Source: Phyllobacteriaceae bacterium UBA1059 (lineage in GTDB: Bacteria; Pseudomonadota; Alphaproteobacteria; Rhizobiales; Rhizobiaceae). Taken from it: a stretch of DNA of 9,974 nucleotides. Shown in pieces: positions 1 to 5,252 of this stretch. The position numbers were made by a program, and so were the translations under genes. The stretch lies in the NCBI GenBank assembly GCA_002316345.1, contig DCDI01000190.1, forward strand, positions 1-9,974, given 5' to 3'. The notes below the pieces were generated by a model, which did no database searches, was not told the DNA's origin, and saw only the letters and a list, made by a program, of their open reading frames with translations. Within the stretch, counting starts at the first letter, position 1. The number at the start of each line of letters is the position of its first letter.

Positions 1-140
1 CCCCCTTTTTTTTCTCCCCCCCTTTTCCGACCCCTCCCCGCCAGCACGATCGACCATCCCGCCTTCGCCAGCGCCAAGGCCGTCGCGCGGCCGATGCCGC
101 TGCCTGCACCTGTCACGAGCGCGACTTGCATATGCGCCAT
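1..140 (-). CDS. Short-chain dehydrogenase/reductase (SDR), N-terminal fragment
   Basis: Only the first ~46 codons are present; the gene runs off the left edge. The start is the ATG at 140, preceded by a very strong ribosome site (GGAGGAAAC ending 2 bases before the ATG). The protein opens with MAHMQVALVTGAGSGIGR, the TGxxxGIG dinucleotide-binding turn (residues 10-17) that defines classical SDR enzymes, which are NAD(P)H-dependent cytoplasmic oxidoreductases. The following helix and second strand (ALALAKAGWSIVLAGR, about residues 21-36) also fit. From residue ~36 the translation turns into a run of Gly, Arg, Lys and Glu that does not resemble SDR sequence, because bases 1-43 are nearly pure pyrimidine on the plus strand; I suspect unreliable sequence there. 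The substrate cannot be inferred, since the catalytic Tyr-x-x-x-Lys lies outside the window. It is divergent from the hydrolase that follows. Confidence 0.85.
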   Translation of the reverse strand, partial: MAHMQVALVTGAGSGIGRATALALAKAGWSIVLAGRGRKRGGEKKG

Positions 141-153
141 TGTTTCCTCCTCC
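138..153 (-). promoter_or_regulatory. Strong ribosome binding site of the SDR gene
   Basis: On the minus strand GGAGGAGGAAAC directly precedes AATG. It fixes the SDR start at 140. It is also exactly complementary over nine bases to the conserved unpaired core of the sRNA at 2064-2148 (see findings). Confidence 0.7.
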
Positions 154-240
154 GAACCCATCTCGCTCATCGCGTCTTTGCTTTCGCCTCGTCAACTCCT
201 ATCAAAAGAACCATGAGTGCTTCGCCCGGTCGATCTTTCC

Positions 241-1188
241 ATGAGTGAGCTTCTTTTTGCGACAGAAGGAAACCCCATTCCGGAGGGCACCACTGCCGGC
301 ATGCTCACCATGCGCGACGGCAAGCGCATCCGCTACGCGCTGTTCCGCACCGACGCCCGGCCGATCCGCGGCACGGTCGTCACGCTGACCGGCCGTAACG
401 AGTGCATCGAAAAATATTTCGAGACCGTACGCGATCTGCAGGCGCGCGGCTTCGAGGTCGTGACGCTTGATTGGCGCGGCCAAGGCAATTCGGACCGCAT
501 CCATCGCGATCGGGCGCGCGGCCACGTCCGCACCTTCCACAATTATGTCGACGATCTCGACCAGCTGTTTGCCGAAGTCGTCCTGCCGGACTGCCGCGCG
601 CCCTTCTACATGCTGGCTCATTCCGCCGGCGCGCTGATCGCGCTGCTGGCGGCTCCCCGCATGGCCAACCGCATCCGCCGCATGGTTCTGTCCGCGCCGC
701 TGATCACCCTGACCGGATACACCACCACGATGCCGGCGGTGGGCCGCGTGTCGAGCTTGCTTTATTGGCTGGGGCTTGGCGGCATGTATCTCGGCAGCGG
801 CCCGCGACCGCGCGAAGCCGCGCCGTTCGAAACCAACAAGGTCACCAACGACCTCGACCGTTACCGCCGCAACCAGGCGATCTATGCCGCCCATCCTGAA
901 CTGGCGCTGGGCGGCCCTACCGCCAGTTGGGTGCGCGCCATGACACGCGCGTCGGCGGAAATCCAGGAACAGGCCTTCGTGTCGCGCATGCATATCCCGA
1001 CCTTGTTCGTGGCAGCCGGCAACGACACGATCGTATCCACCCGAGCGATCGAGCTCTACGCCCGCCGCCTCCGTTCCGGCTCGCTTCTGACAGTGGACGG
1101 CGCCAAGCACGAGCTCCTGCAAGAGCGCGACACGTTTCGCGATCAGTTCATGGCCGCCTTCGATGCCTTCGTGCCGGGCACGGAATAG
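241..1188 (+). CDS. Alpha/beta hydrolase, lysophospholipase (PldB-like) family
   Basis: This is a 315-residue serine hydrolase of the alpha/beta fold, most like the monoacylglycerol lipase/lysophospholipase L2 group, which cleaves acyl esters of lysophospholipids or monoglycerides. A complete catalytic triad is visible (numbering from the ATG at 241): nucleophile Ser128 in the elbow AHSAG, Asp262 in AAGNDTIVS and His290 in DGAKHELL. The oxyanion strand and the TLDWRGQGNSDR segment (residues ~75-86) are typical. The first Gly of the usual GxSxG elbow is Ala. There is no signal peptide, so it is probably cytoplasmic or membrane-peripheral. I prefer the ATG at 241 (MSELLFATEGNP) because homologues, as I recall them, begin this way; a GTG at 217 in the same frame would add eight residues, and neither has a strong ribosome site. 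The stop lies one base from the stop of the opposing hisN. Exact substrate unknown. Confidence 0.88.
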   Translation: MSELLFATEGNPIPEGTTAGMLTMRDGKRIRYALFRTDARPIRGTVVTLTGRNECIEKYFETVRDLQARGFEVVTLDWRGQGNSDRIHRDRARGHVRTFHNYVDDLDQLFAEVVLPDCRAPFYMLAHSAGALIALLAAPRMANRIRRMVLSAPLITLTGYTTTMPAVGRVSSLLYWLGLGGMYLGSGPRPREAAPFETNKVTNDLDRYRRNQAIYAAHPELALGGPTASWVRAMTRASAEIQEQAFVSRMHIPTLFVAAGNDTIVSTRAIELYARRLRSGSLLTVDGAKHELLQERDTFRDQFMAAFDAFVPGTE

Positions 1189-1189
1189 G

Positions 1190-1960
1190 TCAGGACCGGA
1201 TCAGATCCAGCGCCGCCGCATGCAACTCCGCTGAGCCCGCCGCGATCACATCGCCGCCGCCCTCGGCAGAGCCCCCGTCGAAAGTGGTGATGACGCCGCC
1301 CGCTTGTTCGATGATCGGGATCAACGCCACGATGTCGTAAGGCTGCAAGCCGGCTTCGATCACCAGATCGACGCTGCCTGCGGCCAGCATGGCGAAGGCG
1401 TAGCAATCGACGCCGTAGCGCGACAGGCGCACGCTGCTTTCCAGACGATCGAAGACCGCCCGCTTGTCACCCTTGAACATCGCCGGCGTTGTCGTGAACA
1501 AAGTGGCGTCGCCGAGGCTCGCCCCCCGCCGCGTTTTCAACGGCCGGTTGCCGCCTGGTCCCTCATAGAAGGCACCGCTGCGGGTCGCATAAAACAGCTC
1601 ACCGGTGAAAGGCTGGCTCATCATGCCAGCCACCGCGTCGCCATTTTCCGTCAGGCCAACAAGCGTGCCCCAGACCGGCAGGCCGGAGATAAAGGCGCGC
1701 GTGCCGTCGATCGGGTCGATCACCCAGACATGACGGCCGTCACCCTGCTTGGTGCCGTGCTCTTCGCCGAGAATGCCATGCTCGGGATAGGTCTCGCTGA
1801 TCAGCGTAACGATGGCACGCTCGGCTTCCTGGTCGGCCTCGGTGACCGGATCGAAGCCGGATGCCAGTTTGTTGCTGACAGCACCCGCCTGGCGGAAGCG
1901 CGGCAGCGTTTGCTCTGCGGCCGCCGCAGCTAGGCGGCGGAAAATAGCTGCATCCGTCAT
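1190..1960 (-). CDS. hisN: Histidinol-phosphatase, inositol-monophosphatase family (HisN)
   Basis: This is a 256-residue Mg2+-dependent phosphatase of the IMPase superfamily. The metal-site motifs are present: GEE (residues 65-67), DPIDGT (82-87) and the late Asp209 in LQPYDIVALIPIIEQAGG. The stretch DGTRAFISGLPVWGTLVGL is the HisN-type signature, so histidinol phosphate to histidinol (penultimate part of histidine synthesis) is the most likely reaction. A broader IMPase/SuhB-like activity on inositol phosphate or nucleotide phosphates cannot be excluded from sequence alone. The start at 1960 is chosen because AAAGAGG lies nine bases upstream; an in-frame ATG at 1969 and TTG at 1981 are possible but have no well-placed ribosome site. 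It stands alone on its strand, is divergent from the sRNA gene, and has a candidate promoter containing an inverted repeat. Confidence 0.87.
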   Translation of the reverse strand: MTDAAIFRRLAAAAAEQTLPRFRQAGAVSNKLASGFDPVTEADQEAERAIVTLISETYPEHGILGEEHGTKQGDGRHVWVIDPIDGTRAFISGLPVWGTLVGLTENGDAVAGMMSQPFTGELFYATRSGAFYEGPGGNRPLKTRRGASLGDATLFTTTPAMFKGDKRAVFDRLESSVRLSRYGVDCYAFAMLAAGSVDLVIEAGLQPYDIVALIPIIEQAGGVITTFDGGSAEGGGDVIAAGSAELHAAALDLIRS

Positions 1961-1983
1961 CAATCCCATCCTCTTTCCCAAGC

Positions 1984-2011
1984 ATTATGCCTTAATAAAA
2001 GGCACTCGCAA
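1984..2011 (-). promoter_or_regulatory. Candidate hisN promoter
   Basis: On the minus strand TTGCGA (2011-2006) is followed after 16 bases by CATAAT (1989-1984). Initiation about 7 bases on, near 1977, would leave a short leader carrying the AAAGAGG ribosome site of the ATG at 1960. The spacing and -10 match are reasonable and the -35 is imperfect. Inferred by eye only. Confidence 0.4.
1988..2004. promoter_or_regulatory. 17-bp perfect inverted repeat in the hisN promoter, possible operator
   Basis: TGCCTT-AATAA-AAGGCA is a perfect dyad with 6-base arms and a 5-base AT centre. It fills the spacer between the candidate -35 and -10 of hisN and lies 26 bases upstream of the sRNA -35. The position suits a repressor for hisN or a site shared by both genes. 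I do not recognise the binding protein. Confidence 0.4.
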
Positions 2012-2029
2012 AATCAGCTCATTTTATAG

Positions 2030-2058
2030 CTTGACGCTCTTAGCCGGCGCGCCTAGCG
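2030..2058 (+). promoter_or_regulatory. Sigma-70 type promoter of the sRNA gene
   Basis: CTTGAC (2030-2035) and CTAGCG (2053-2058) are separated by 17 bases, the arrangement of the rhizobial housekeeping consensus CTTGAC-N17-CTATAT. The -10 is weak. Upstream bases 1990-2029 are AT-rich, which could act as an UP-like region. The expected start near 2065 matches the first hairpin of the sRNA. Confidence 0.6.
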
Positions 2059-2063
2059 TGAGG

Positions 2064-2148
2064 GTGAGCAGATTTTCTGCTCATGCCCTCCTTGGGCGTT
2101 TCCTCCCTAGACTTCGACCGCATCGCACCCGTGATGCGGTCTTTTTTT
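2064..2148 (+). ncRNA. mmgR: Trans-acting small RNA of the mmgR / suhB / alpha-r8 family
   Basis: Three parts are visible in order: a first hairpin (TGAGCAG 2065-2071, loop ATTTT, CTGCTCA 2077-2083, possibly extended by AGGG 2061-2064 with CCCT 2086-2089); an unpaired pyrimidine core TTTCCTCCCT at 2099-2108; and a perfect terminator hairpin with seven U. From memory, the rhizobial sRNA MmgR (about 77 nt in Sinorhizobium meliloti, where it limits polyhydroxybutyrate granule formation; Rfam family named suhB) has exactly this layout, this 10-base core and this neighbourhood beside an IMPase-family gene. The core is an anti-Shine-Dalgarno sequence, implying base pairing with ribosome sites of target mRNAs. 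The 5' end is inferred from the promoter and could be a few bases off. It is divergent from hisN and convergent with the formylglutamate amidohydrolase gene. Confidence 0.88.
2116..2148 (+). terminator. Rho-independent terminator of the sRNA
   Basis: GACCGCATC (2116-2124) pairs perfectly with GATGCGGTC (2133-2141) across an 8-base loop and is followed by seven T (2142-2148). On the minus strand no T-run follows the stem, so it acts only on plus-strand transcription. No protein gene precedes it on that strand, which supports a separate RNA gene here. Confidence 0.93.
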
Positions 2149-2168
2149 ATCTGGAAGGCCGCGCCGCA

Positions 2169-3056
2169 TCATTCCGCAGCAAGCGGCGTCGGCCAGATCA
2201 GCTCCGTCCACAAGCCCATCAGCGTCGCGCAAACCCGCGTCAGGTCGTCCGCAAGAGGATCGAAGCCCGCCGTTTTCTGAAGCGTCCGCTCATTCATGTA
2301 GAGGCCGCGATTGACCTCGATCTGGATGGCATGGACGCCGTCAGCGGGACGGCCATAATGTTCGGTGATGAACCCGCCCGCATAAGGCCGGTTGTGCGCC
2401 ACAGTGTAGCCCATGCCGGTCAGCAGCCCGATCACCGCTTCCGACAAAGGTGAGGCGGCCGCCGCGCCGAACCGGTCGCCAACGATGAAATCGGGCCGCG
2501 CACCGTGATCCCCCACCCGCACGCTGCCGGGCATCGAATGGCAATCCACCAGCACCGCCGTGCCGAACGCAGCCCAGGTTCGCGCCAGCAGCTCGGCAAG
2601 CTGATCATGGTAGGGCAGATAAAGATCTTCGATGCGGCCGGCCGCTTCCGCATAAGGCAGGCGGCTGGCATAGATCTCTTGCCCCTCGGCAACCAGCTTC
2701 GGCACAGTGCCGAGCCCACCTGCCACACGTGCGGAGCGCACATTGGCCTGGGGTGGCAGCTGTTCGCGAAACATCTTGGGGTCGAGCTCGAACGGTTCGC
2801 GGTTCACATCCAGATAGGCGCGCGGAAAATGCGCGTGCAGCAGCGGTGCGCCGAGGCCGACCACGCCGCCAAACAGTTCTTCGACAAAGAAATCCTCCGA
2901 GCGCCGGATTGCCGAGGCATCGAGCCGAGTCATTGCCATGAAGCGCGGCGGATAGAACCGTCCGCTATGGGGTGAGTTGAACACGAAGGGGGCATCATGC
3001 GAAGCGGGCTGTCTCAGCGTAAAGGCGCCGGCCGGAAAATCCTTGGAAGCCGTCAC
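2169..3056 (-). CDS. hutG: N-formylglutamate amidohydrolase family protein
   Basis: The 295-residue protein belongs to the N-formylglutamate amidohydrolase (FGase) family, which hydrolyses N-formyl-L-glutamate to glutamate and formate in histidine degradation; some members act on other N-acyl amino acids. Conserved segments run in order: NSPHSGRFYP (residues 27-36), RSEDFFVEEL (52-61), FPRAYLDVNRE (77-87), VDCHSMPG (170-177), RPDFIVGDR (187-195), NRPYAGGFITEHYGRP (222-237) and IEVNRGLYMNE (246-256). The His, Glu and Asp residues in these are probably the metal ligands and catalytic residues. Start: GTG at 3056 with GGAG nine bases upstream; the first in-frame ATG is far inside the conserved region. 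No other hut genes are nearby, so a general deformylase role is as likely as dedicated histidine catabolism. It is divergent from cpdR across 220 bases. The family call is firm; the symbol is tentative. Confidence 0.88.
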   Translation of the reverse strand: MTASKDFPAGAFTLRQPASHDAPFVFNSPHSGRFYPPRFMAMTRLDASAIRRSEDFFVEELFGGVVGLGAPLLHAHFPRAYLDVNREPFELDPKMFREQLPPQANVRSARVAGGLGTVPKLVAEGQEIYASRLPYAEAAGRIEDLYLPYHDQLAELLARTWAAFGTAVLVDCHSMPGSVRVGDHGARPDFIVGDRFGAAAASPLSEAVIGLLTGMGYTVAHNRPYAGGFITEHYGRPADGVHAIQIEVNRGLYMNERTLQKTAGFDPLADDLTRVCATLMGLWTELIWPTPLAAE

Positions 3057-3225
3057 CCTCTAAAACTCCGCCGGACAACGCGCAGCATTGCCCCTGTTTA
3101 CGCCCTTATTCATAGCCGATGACCGTGCCACGCGCCCCTTGCCCTGTCCAGCGCGAGAGCAACAGGCTTGGAATTGAGCGGTTCCATTCACTGGATGTTT
3201 ACCCTCCCGCCCGCATATCTCTACC

Positions 3226-3233
3226 ATGGTTAA
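3226..3233 (-). promoter_or_regulatory. Candidate CtrA binding half-site upstream of cpdR
   Basis: Read on the minus strand the eight bases are TTAACCAT, which as I recall is the short CtrA motif described in Caulobacter. It lies 43 bases before the cpdR ATG, where it could control that gene. It is a single octamer and could occur by chance; no TTAA-N7-TTAA full site was found around it. Confidence 0.3.
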
Positions 3234-3276
3234 GACCCCGCTCTGGCGTGTGGTCGAGGATAATCGGACGGGTTCG

Positions 3277-3639
3277 ATGAAACGCATTCTTCTTGCGGAA
3301 GACGATAATGACATGCGTCGGTTCCTGGTGAAGGCGCTGGAGCGTGCAGGCTATGACGTCAGCGACTTCGACAATGGCGCCAGCGCCTATGAGCGTCTGC
3401 GCGAAGAGCCGTTTTCCCTGCTTCTGACCGATATCGTGATGCCGGAAATGGACGGCATCGAACTCGCCCGCCGCGCCACCGAGATCGACCCTGACCTCAA
3501 GGTCATGTTCATCACCGGCTTCGCCGCCGTCGCGCTGAACCCCGACTCGAAGGCACCGCGCGACGCCAAGGTCCTGTCAAAACCCTTCCACCTGCGCGAC
3601 CTCGTCAACGAAGTCGAAAAAATGCTCCACGCGGCCTGA
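3277..3639 (+). CDS. cpdR: Single-domain response regulator CpdR
   Basis: The 120-residue protein is a lone receiver (REC) domain without an output domain, the length of CpdR. The acidic pocket E8-D9-D10, phosphoacceptor Asp52 (LLLTDIVMPEMDG), Thr80 (MFITGFAAVAL) and Lys102 (LSKPFHL) are all present. The FITGFAAVALN segment and KVLSKPFHLRDLVNEVEKML ending match CpdR as I know it. In Caulobacter, unphosphorylated CpdR takes ClpXP to the cell pole and primes degradation of CtrA and other substrates; phosphorylation through CckA-ChpT turns it off. In Sinorhizobium cpdR1 is needed for normal division and symbiosis. The protein ends in Ala-Ala, compatible with a ClpXP-type tail. Start: ATG 3277 with GGACGGG just upstream gives the family N-terminus MKRILLAEDD; an ATG at 3226 would add a 17-residue unrelated extension. 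Followed by tRNA-Val. Confidence 0.92.
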   Translation: MKRILLAEDDNDMRRFLVKALERAGYDVSDFDNGASAYERLREEPFSLLLTDIVMPEMDGIELARRATEIDPDLKVMFITGFAAVALNPDSKAPRDAKVLSKPFHLRDLVNEVEKMLHAA

Positions 3640-3760
3640 GCCGCTTGGTTTATCCAATGCTTGGGTCACCCGTGGACCCGGCATCACCTCTCGCCTGCAC
3701 GTTGTTTGCCACCTTCCTGTAGGAAACAAGCAAAGCGCCACAAAAGCGCGAGAACCTCAC

Positions 3761-3789
3761 TTGACGACGCGGCGGCAAAATGGTGTAAG
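3761..3789 (+). promoter_or_regulatory. Promoter of tRNA-Val
   Basis: TTGACG (3761-3766) and TGTAAG (3784-3789) are 17 bases apart, with predicted initiation near 3796, a few bases before the mature tRNA. The -35 is preceded by C, as in rhizobial sigma-70 promoters. Confidence 0.55.
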
Positions 3790-3802
3790 CCGCGCCACGG
3801 AT

Positions 3803-3877
<75 letters not shown>

Positions 3878-3905
3878 TCCGGTTCCCACTTTCTGAAAGT
3901 TCACG

Positions 3906-3932
3906 CACGATGCTTTCACCGCATCGATCGTG
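3906..3932. other. Hairpin between tRNA-Val and the end of the sox operon
   Basis: CGATGC (3908-3913) pairs with GCATCG (3921-3926) across a 7-base loop. An alternative pairing CACGAT (3906-3911) with ATCGTG (3927-3932) is also possible. There is no T-run on either strand, so it is not a classical intrinsic terminator. It may help end the tRNA transcript or the minus-strand operon, or protect an RNA 3' end. The rest of 3878-4058 holds no gene that I can support. Confidence 0.3.
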
Positions 3933-4058
3933 TGTGTCTGGCCTGGCGTCAGATGACGAGCAGGCTTTGCTAAGATCCTGTTCAAGCACCGCTTCAACAA
4001 CAGAATCGATTAGAAGTAGGTCAGCGATCAGTCATCGCCGCTGCGACGGCGCTCGGCA

Positions 4059-5252
4059 TCAAACCGCCGCAACCGCGCGTGGCAGCCAGCCTTGCAAGGC
4101 ATCCCAGTCCGGTTCAAGGTCGGCAAAGCGATCGAGCCGCAGGGTGGAAAGATCGGCAAAGTCACAACGGCCGTGCATGATCAACTGCATCAAGGCGCGA
4201 CCGGTTGCCGGCGAGAGGCCGAAGCCGACGCCCGACATGGTTGCGACGGTCAGGTTTGCCCAAGGTTCTGGCTGATCGAGCACCGGGCGGCCATCCGGCG
4301 TGTTTTCGATAATGCCGGCCCAGGAGCGAATGACCTTGGCATGCGCTGCCTTGGGAAACAGCTGCGCCACGCGCTGCGCGATGTTCCCGGCAAGCGGTGT
4401 GGAAGGCCGGTTTGCCGTGGGCATCTCCTCCGTTTCCACCCATTCATGCGGCCCGCCGCCATAAGCAAGATTGCCGCGCAAAGTCTGGCGGCCGTAAAGA
4501 CCGGCTCCGTCTGTTCCGCCGATCGGCATCAAGGGCAGCGGCTCGGTCACGATCATTTCCGCGCGCGCGGTGCGCAGCGGGATCGCGACATCGAGCAGGC
4601 CAGCCAAGCGTCCGGTTTGCGGCCCCGCGGCAATGAGAACGTGATCGCAGCTGAAGGTGCCTTTGTCGGTTTGCACGCCGGTGACCCGATCGCCTGCCGT
4701 GGTGAAGCCGGTAACAGCGACATGCTGGCGCAAACGGCCGCCCCGATCGGCCAGTGCCCAGGCATAGGCCTGCACCGTGCGATGCGGATTGGCATGGCCG
4801 CCGAAGTGATAGAGATGGCCGGCATAGACGGTGTCGCCTGCAAGCGGAACGAGGTCGCGCACCTCCTTGGCATCGAGGGCATCGACCTCGAAGCCTTGTT
4901 GTTGCGAGTTGCGCACCGAACGCGAGTAAAGCTCGAACTGCTGCGGCGTCAGCGCCATGCGGATGCGCTTGGGCTGGAACTCGGTGGGATAGCCGAGGAT
5001 CTGATCCATCATCGGCCACAAACGCTGTTCTTCGTTGAACAGCGGGCTTTGCGGATGGGTGCAACCGCCGCCATTGCGCCCCGACGCTTCCCAGCCCGCG
5101 ACACCGCGTTCCAGAACGAGAACATCGACGCCGGCATCAGCCAGCCAGAACGCCGTGCTCAACCCGGTGACACCGCCGCCGATGATGACCACGGAGGCGC
5201 CAGCCGGTCTGTCATCGCCGCCGAGCCGTTCCCCCTGTTCATTCAGTGACAT
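4059..5252 (-). CDS. FAD-dependent amino-acid/amine oxidoreductase, DAO family (HcnC / opine oxidase subunit B-like)
   Basis: The 397-residue flavoprotein belongs to the D-amino-acid oxidase/glycine oxidase/sarcosine oxidase-beta family, which oxidises the C-N bond of amino acids or secondary amines. Visible: the FAD Rossmann motif VVIIGGGVTGLSTAFWLADAG (residues 21-41) and LER (47-49), the SGRNGGG segment (58-63) near the flavin, substrate-domain sequence from ~75 to 310, and the C-terminal FAD contact SWAGIIENTPDGRPVL (310-325) with GVGFGLSPATGRAL (341-354). No transmembrane segment is seen. Start: ATG 5252 with AGGGAGA about six bases upstream; it overlaps the preceding gene by 14 bases, a sign of translational coupling. 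It is the last gene of the operon. Paired with a HcnB-like protein it resembles the B subunit of opine oxidases, HCN synthase or D-hydroxyproline dehydrogenase. SoxB itself should lie upstream of soxA, so this is unlikely to be SoxB. Substrate unknown. Confidence 0.87.
   Translation of the reverse strand: MSLNEQGERLGGDDRPAGASVVIIGGGVTGLSTAFWLADAGVDVLVLERGVAGWEASGRNGGGCTHPQSPLFNEEQRLWPMMDQILGYPTEFQPKRIRMALTPQQFELYSRSVRNSQQQGFEVDALDAKEVRDLVPLAGDTVYAGHLYHFGGHANPHRTVQAYAWALADRGGRLRQHVAVTGFTTAGDRVTGVQTDKGTFSCDHVLIAAGPQTGRLAGLLDVAIPLRTARAEMIVTEPLPLMPIGGTDGAGLYGRQTLRGNLAYGGGPHEWVETEEMPTANRPSTPLAGNIAQRVAQLFPKAAHAKVIRSWAGIIENTPDGRPVLDQPEPWANLTVATMSGVGFGLSPATGRALMQLIMHGRCDFADLSTLRLDRFADLEPDWDALQGWLPRAVAAV

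Noticed and set aside
213..248. Tiny plus-strand frame (MSASPGRSFHE) overlapping the hydrolase start, possible leader peptide
   Set aside because: Eleven codons, weak ribosome site and no attenuator-like structure; nothing supports it beyond an ATG.
202..1122. 306-codon frame on minus opposite the alpha/beta hydrolase
   Set aside because: The plus-strand protein has a complete catalytic triad; the minus frame has no recognisable domain.
3226..3276. Upstream ATG at 3226 as the cpdR start
   Set aside because: It would add 17 residues unlike the family, whereas MKRILLAEDD at 3277 matches CpdR and has GGACGGG just upstream.
3060..3314. 84-codon frame on minus upstream of the amidohydrolase
   Set aside because: It overlaps the start of cpdR and the divergent promoter region, has no recognisable content, and the amidohydrolase has its own ribosome site.
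3663..3679. GGGTC/GACCC hairpin after cpdR as a terminator
   Set aside because: Only five base pairs and no T-run follows, so an intrinsic terminator cannot be claimed.
4092..5249. 385-codon open frame on the plus strand antisense to the DAO-family gene
   Set aside because: Shadow of a real gene on the other strand; no domain motifs and atypical composition.
4059..5252. Reading the DAO-family gene as soxB
   Set aside because: In heterotetrameric sarcosine oxidase operons soxB precedes soxD and soxA; this gene follows soxG and is coupled to a HcnB-like gene, which fits an opine-oxidase-B/HcnC-like subunit better.
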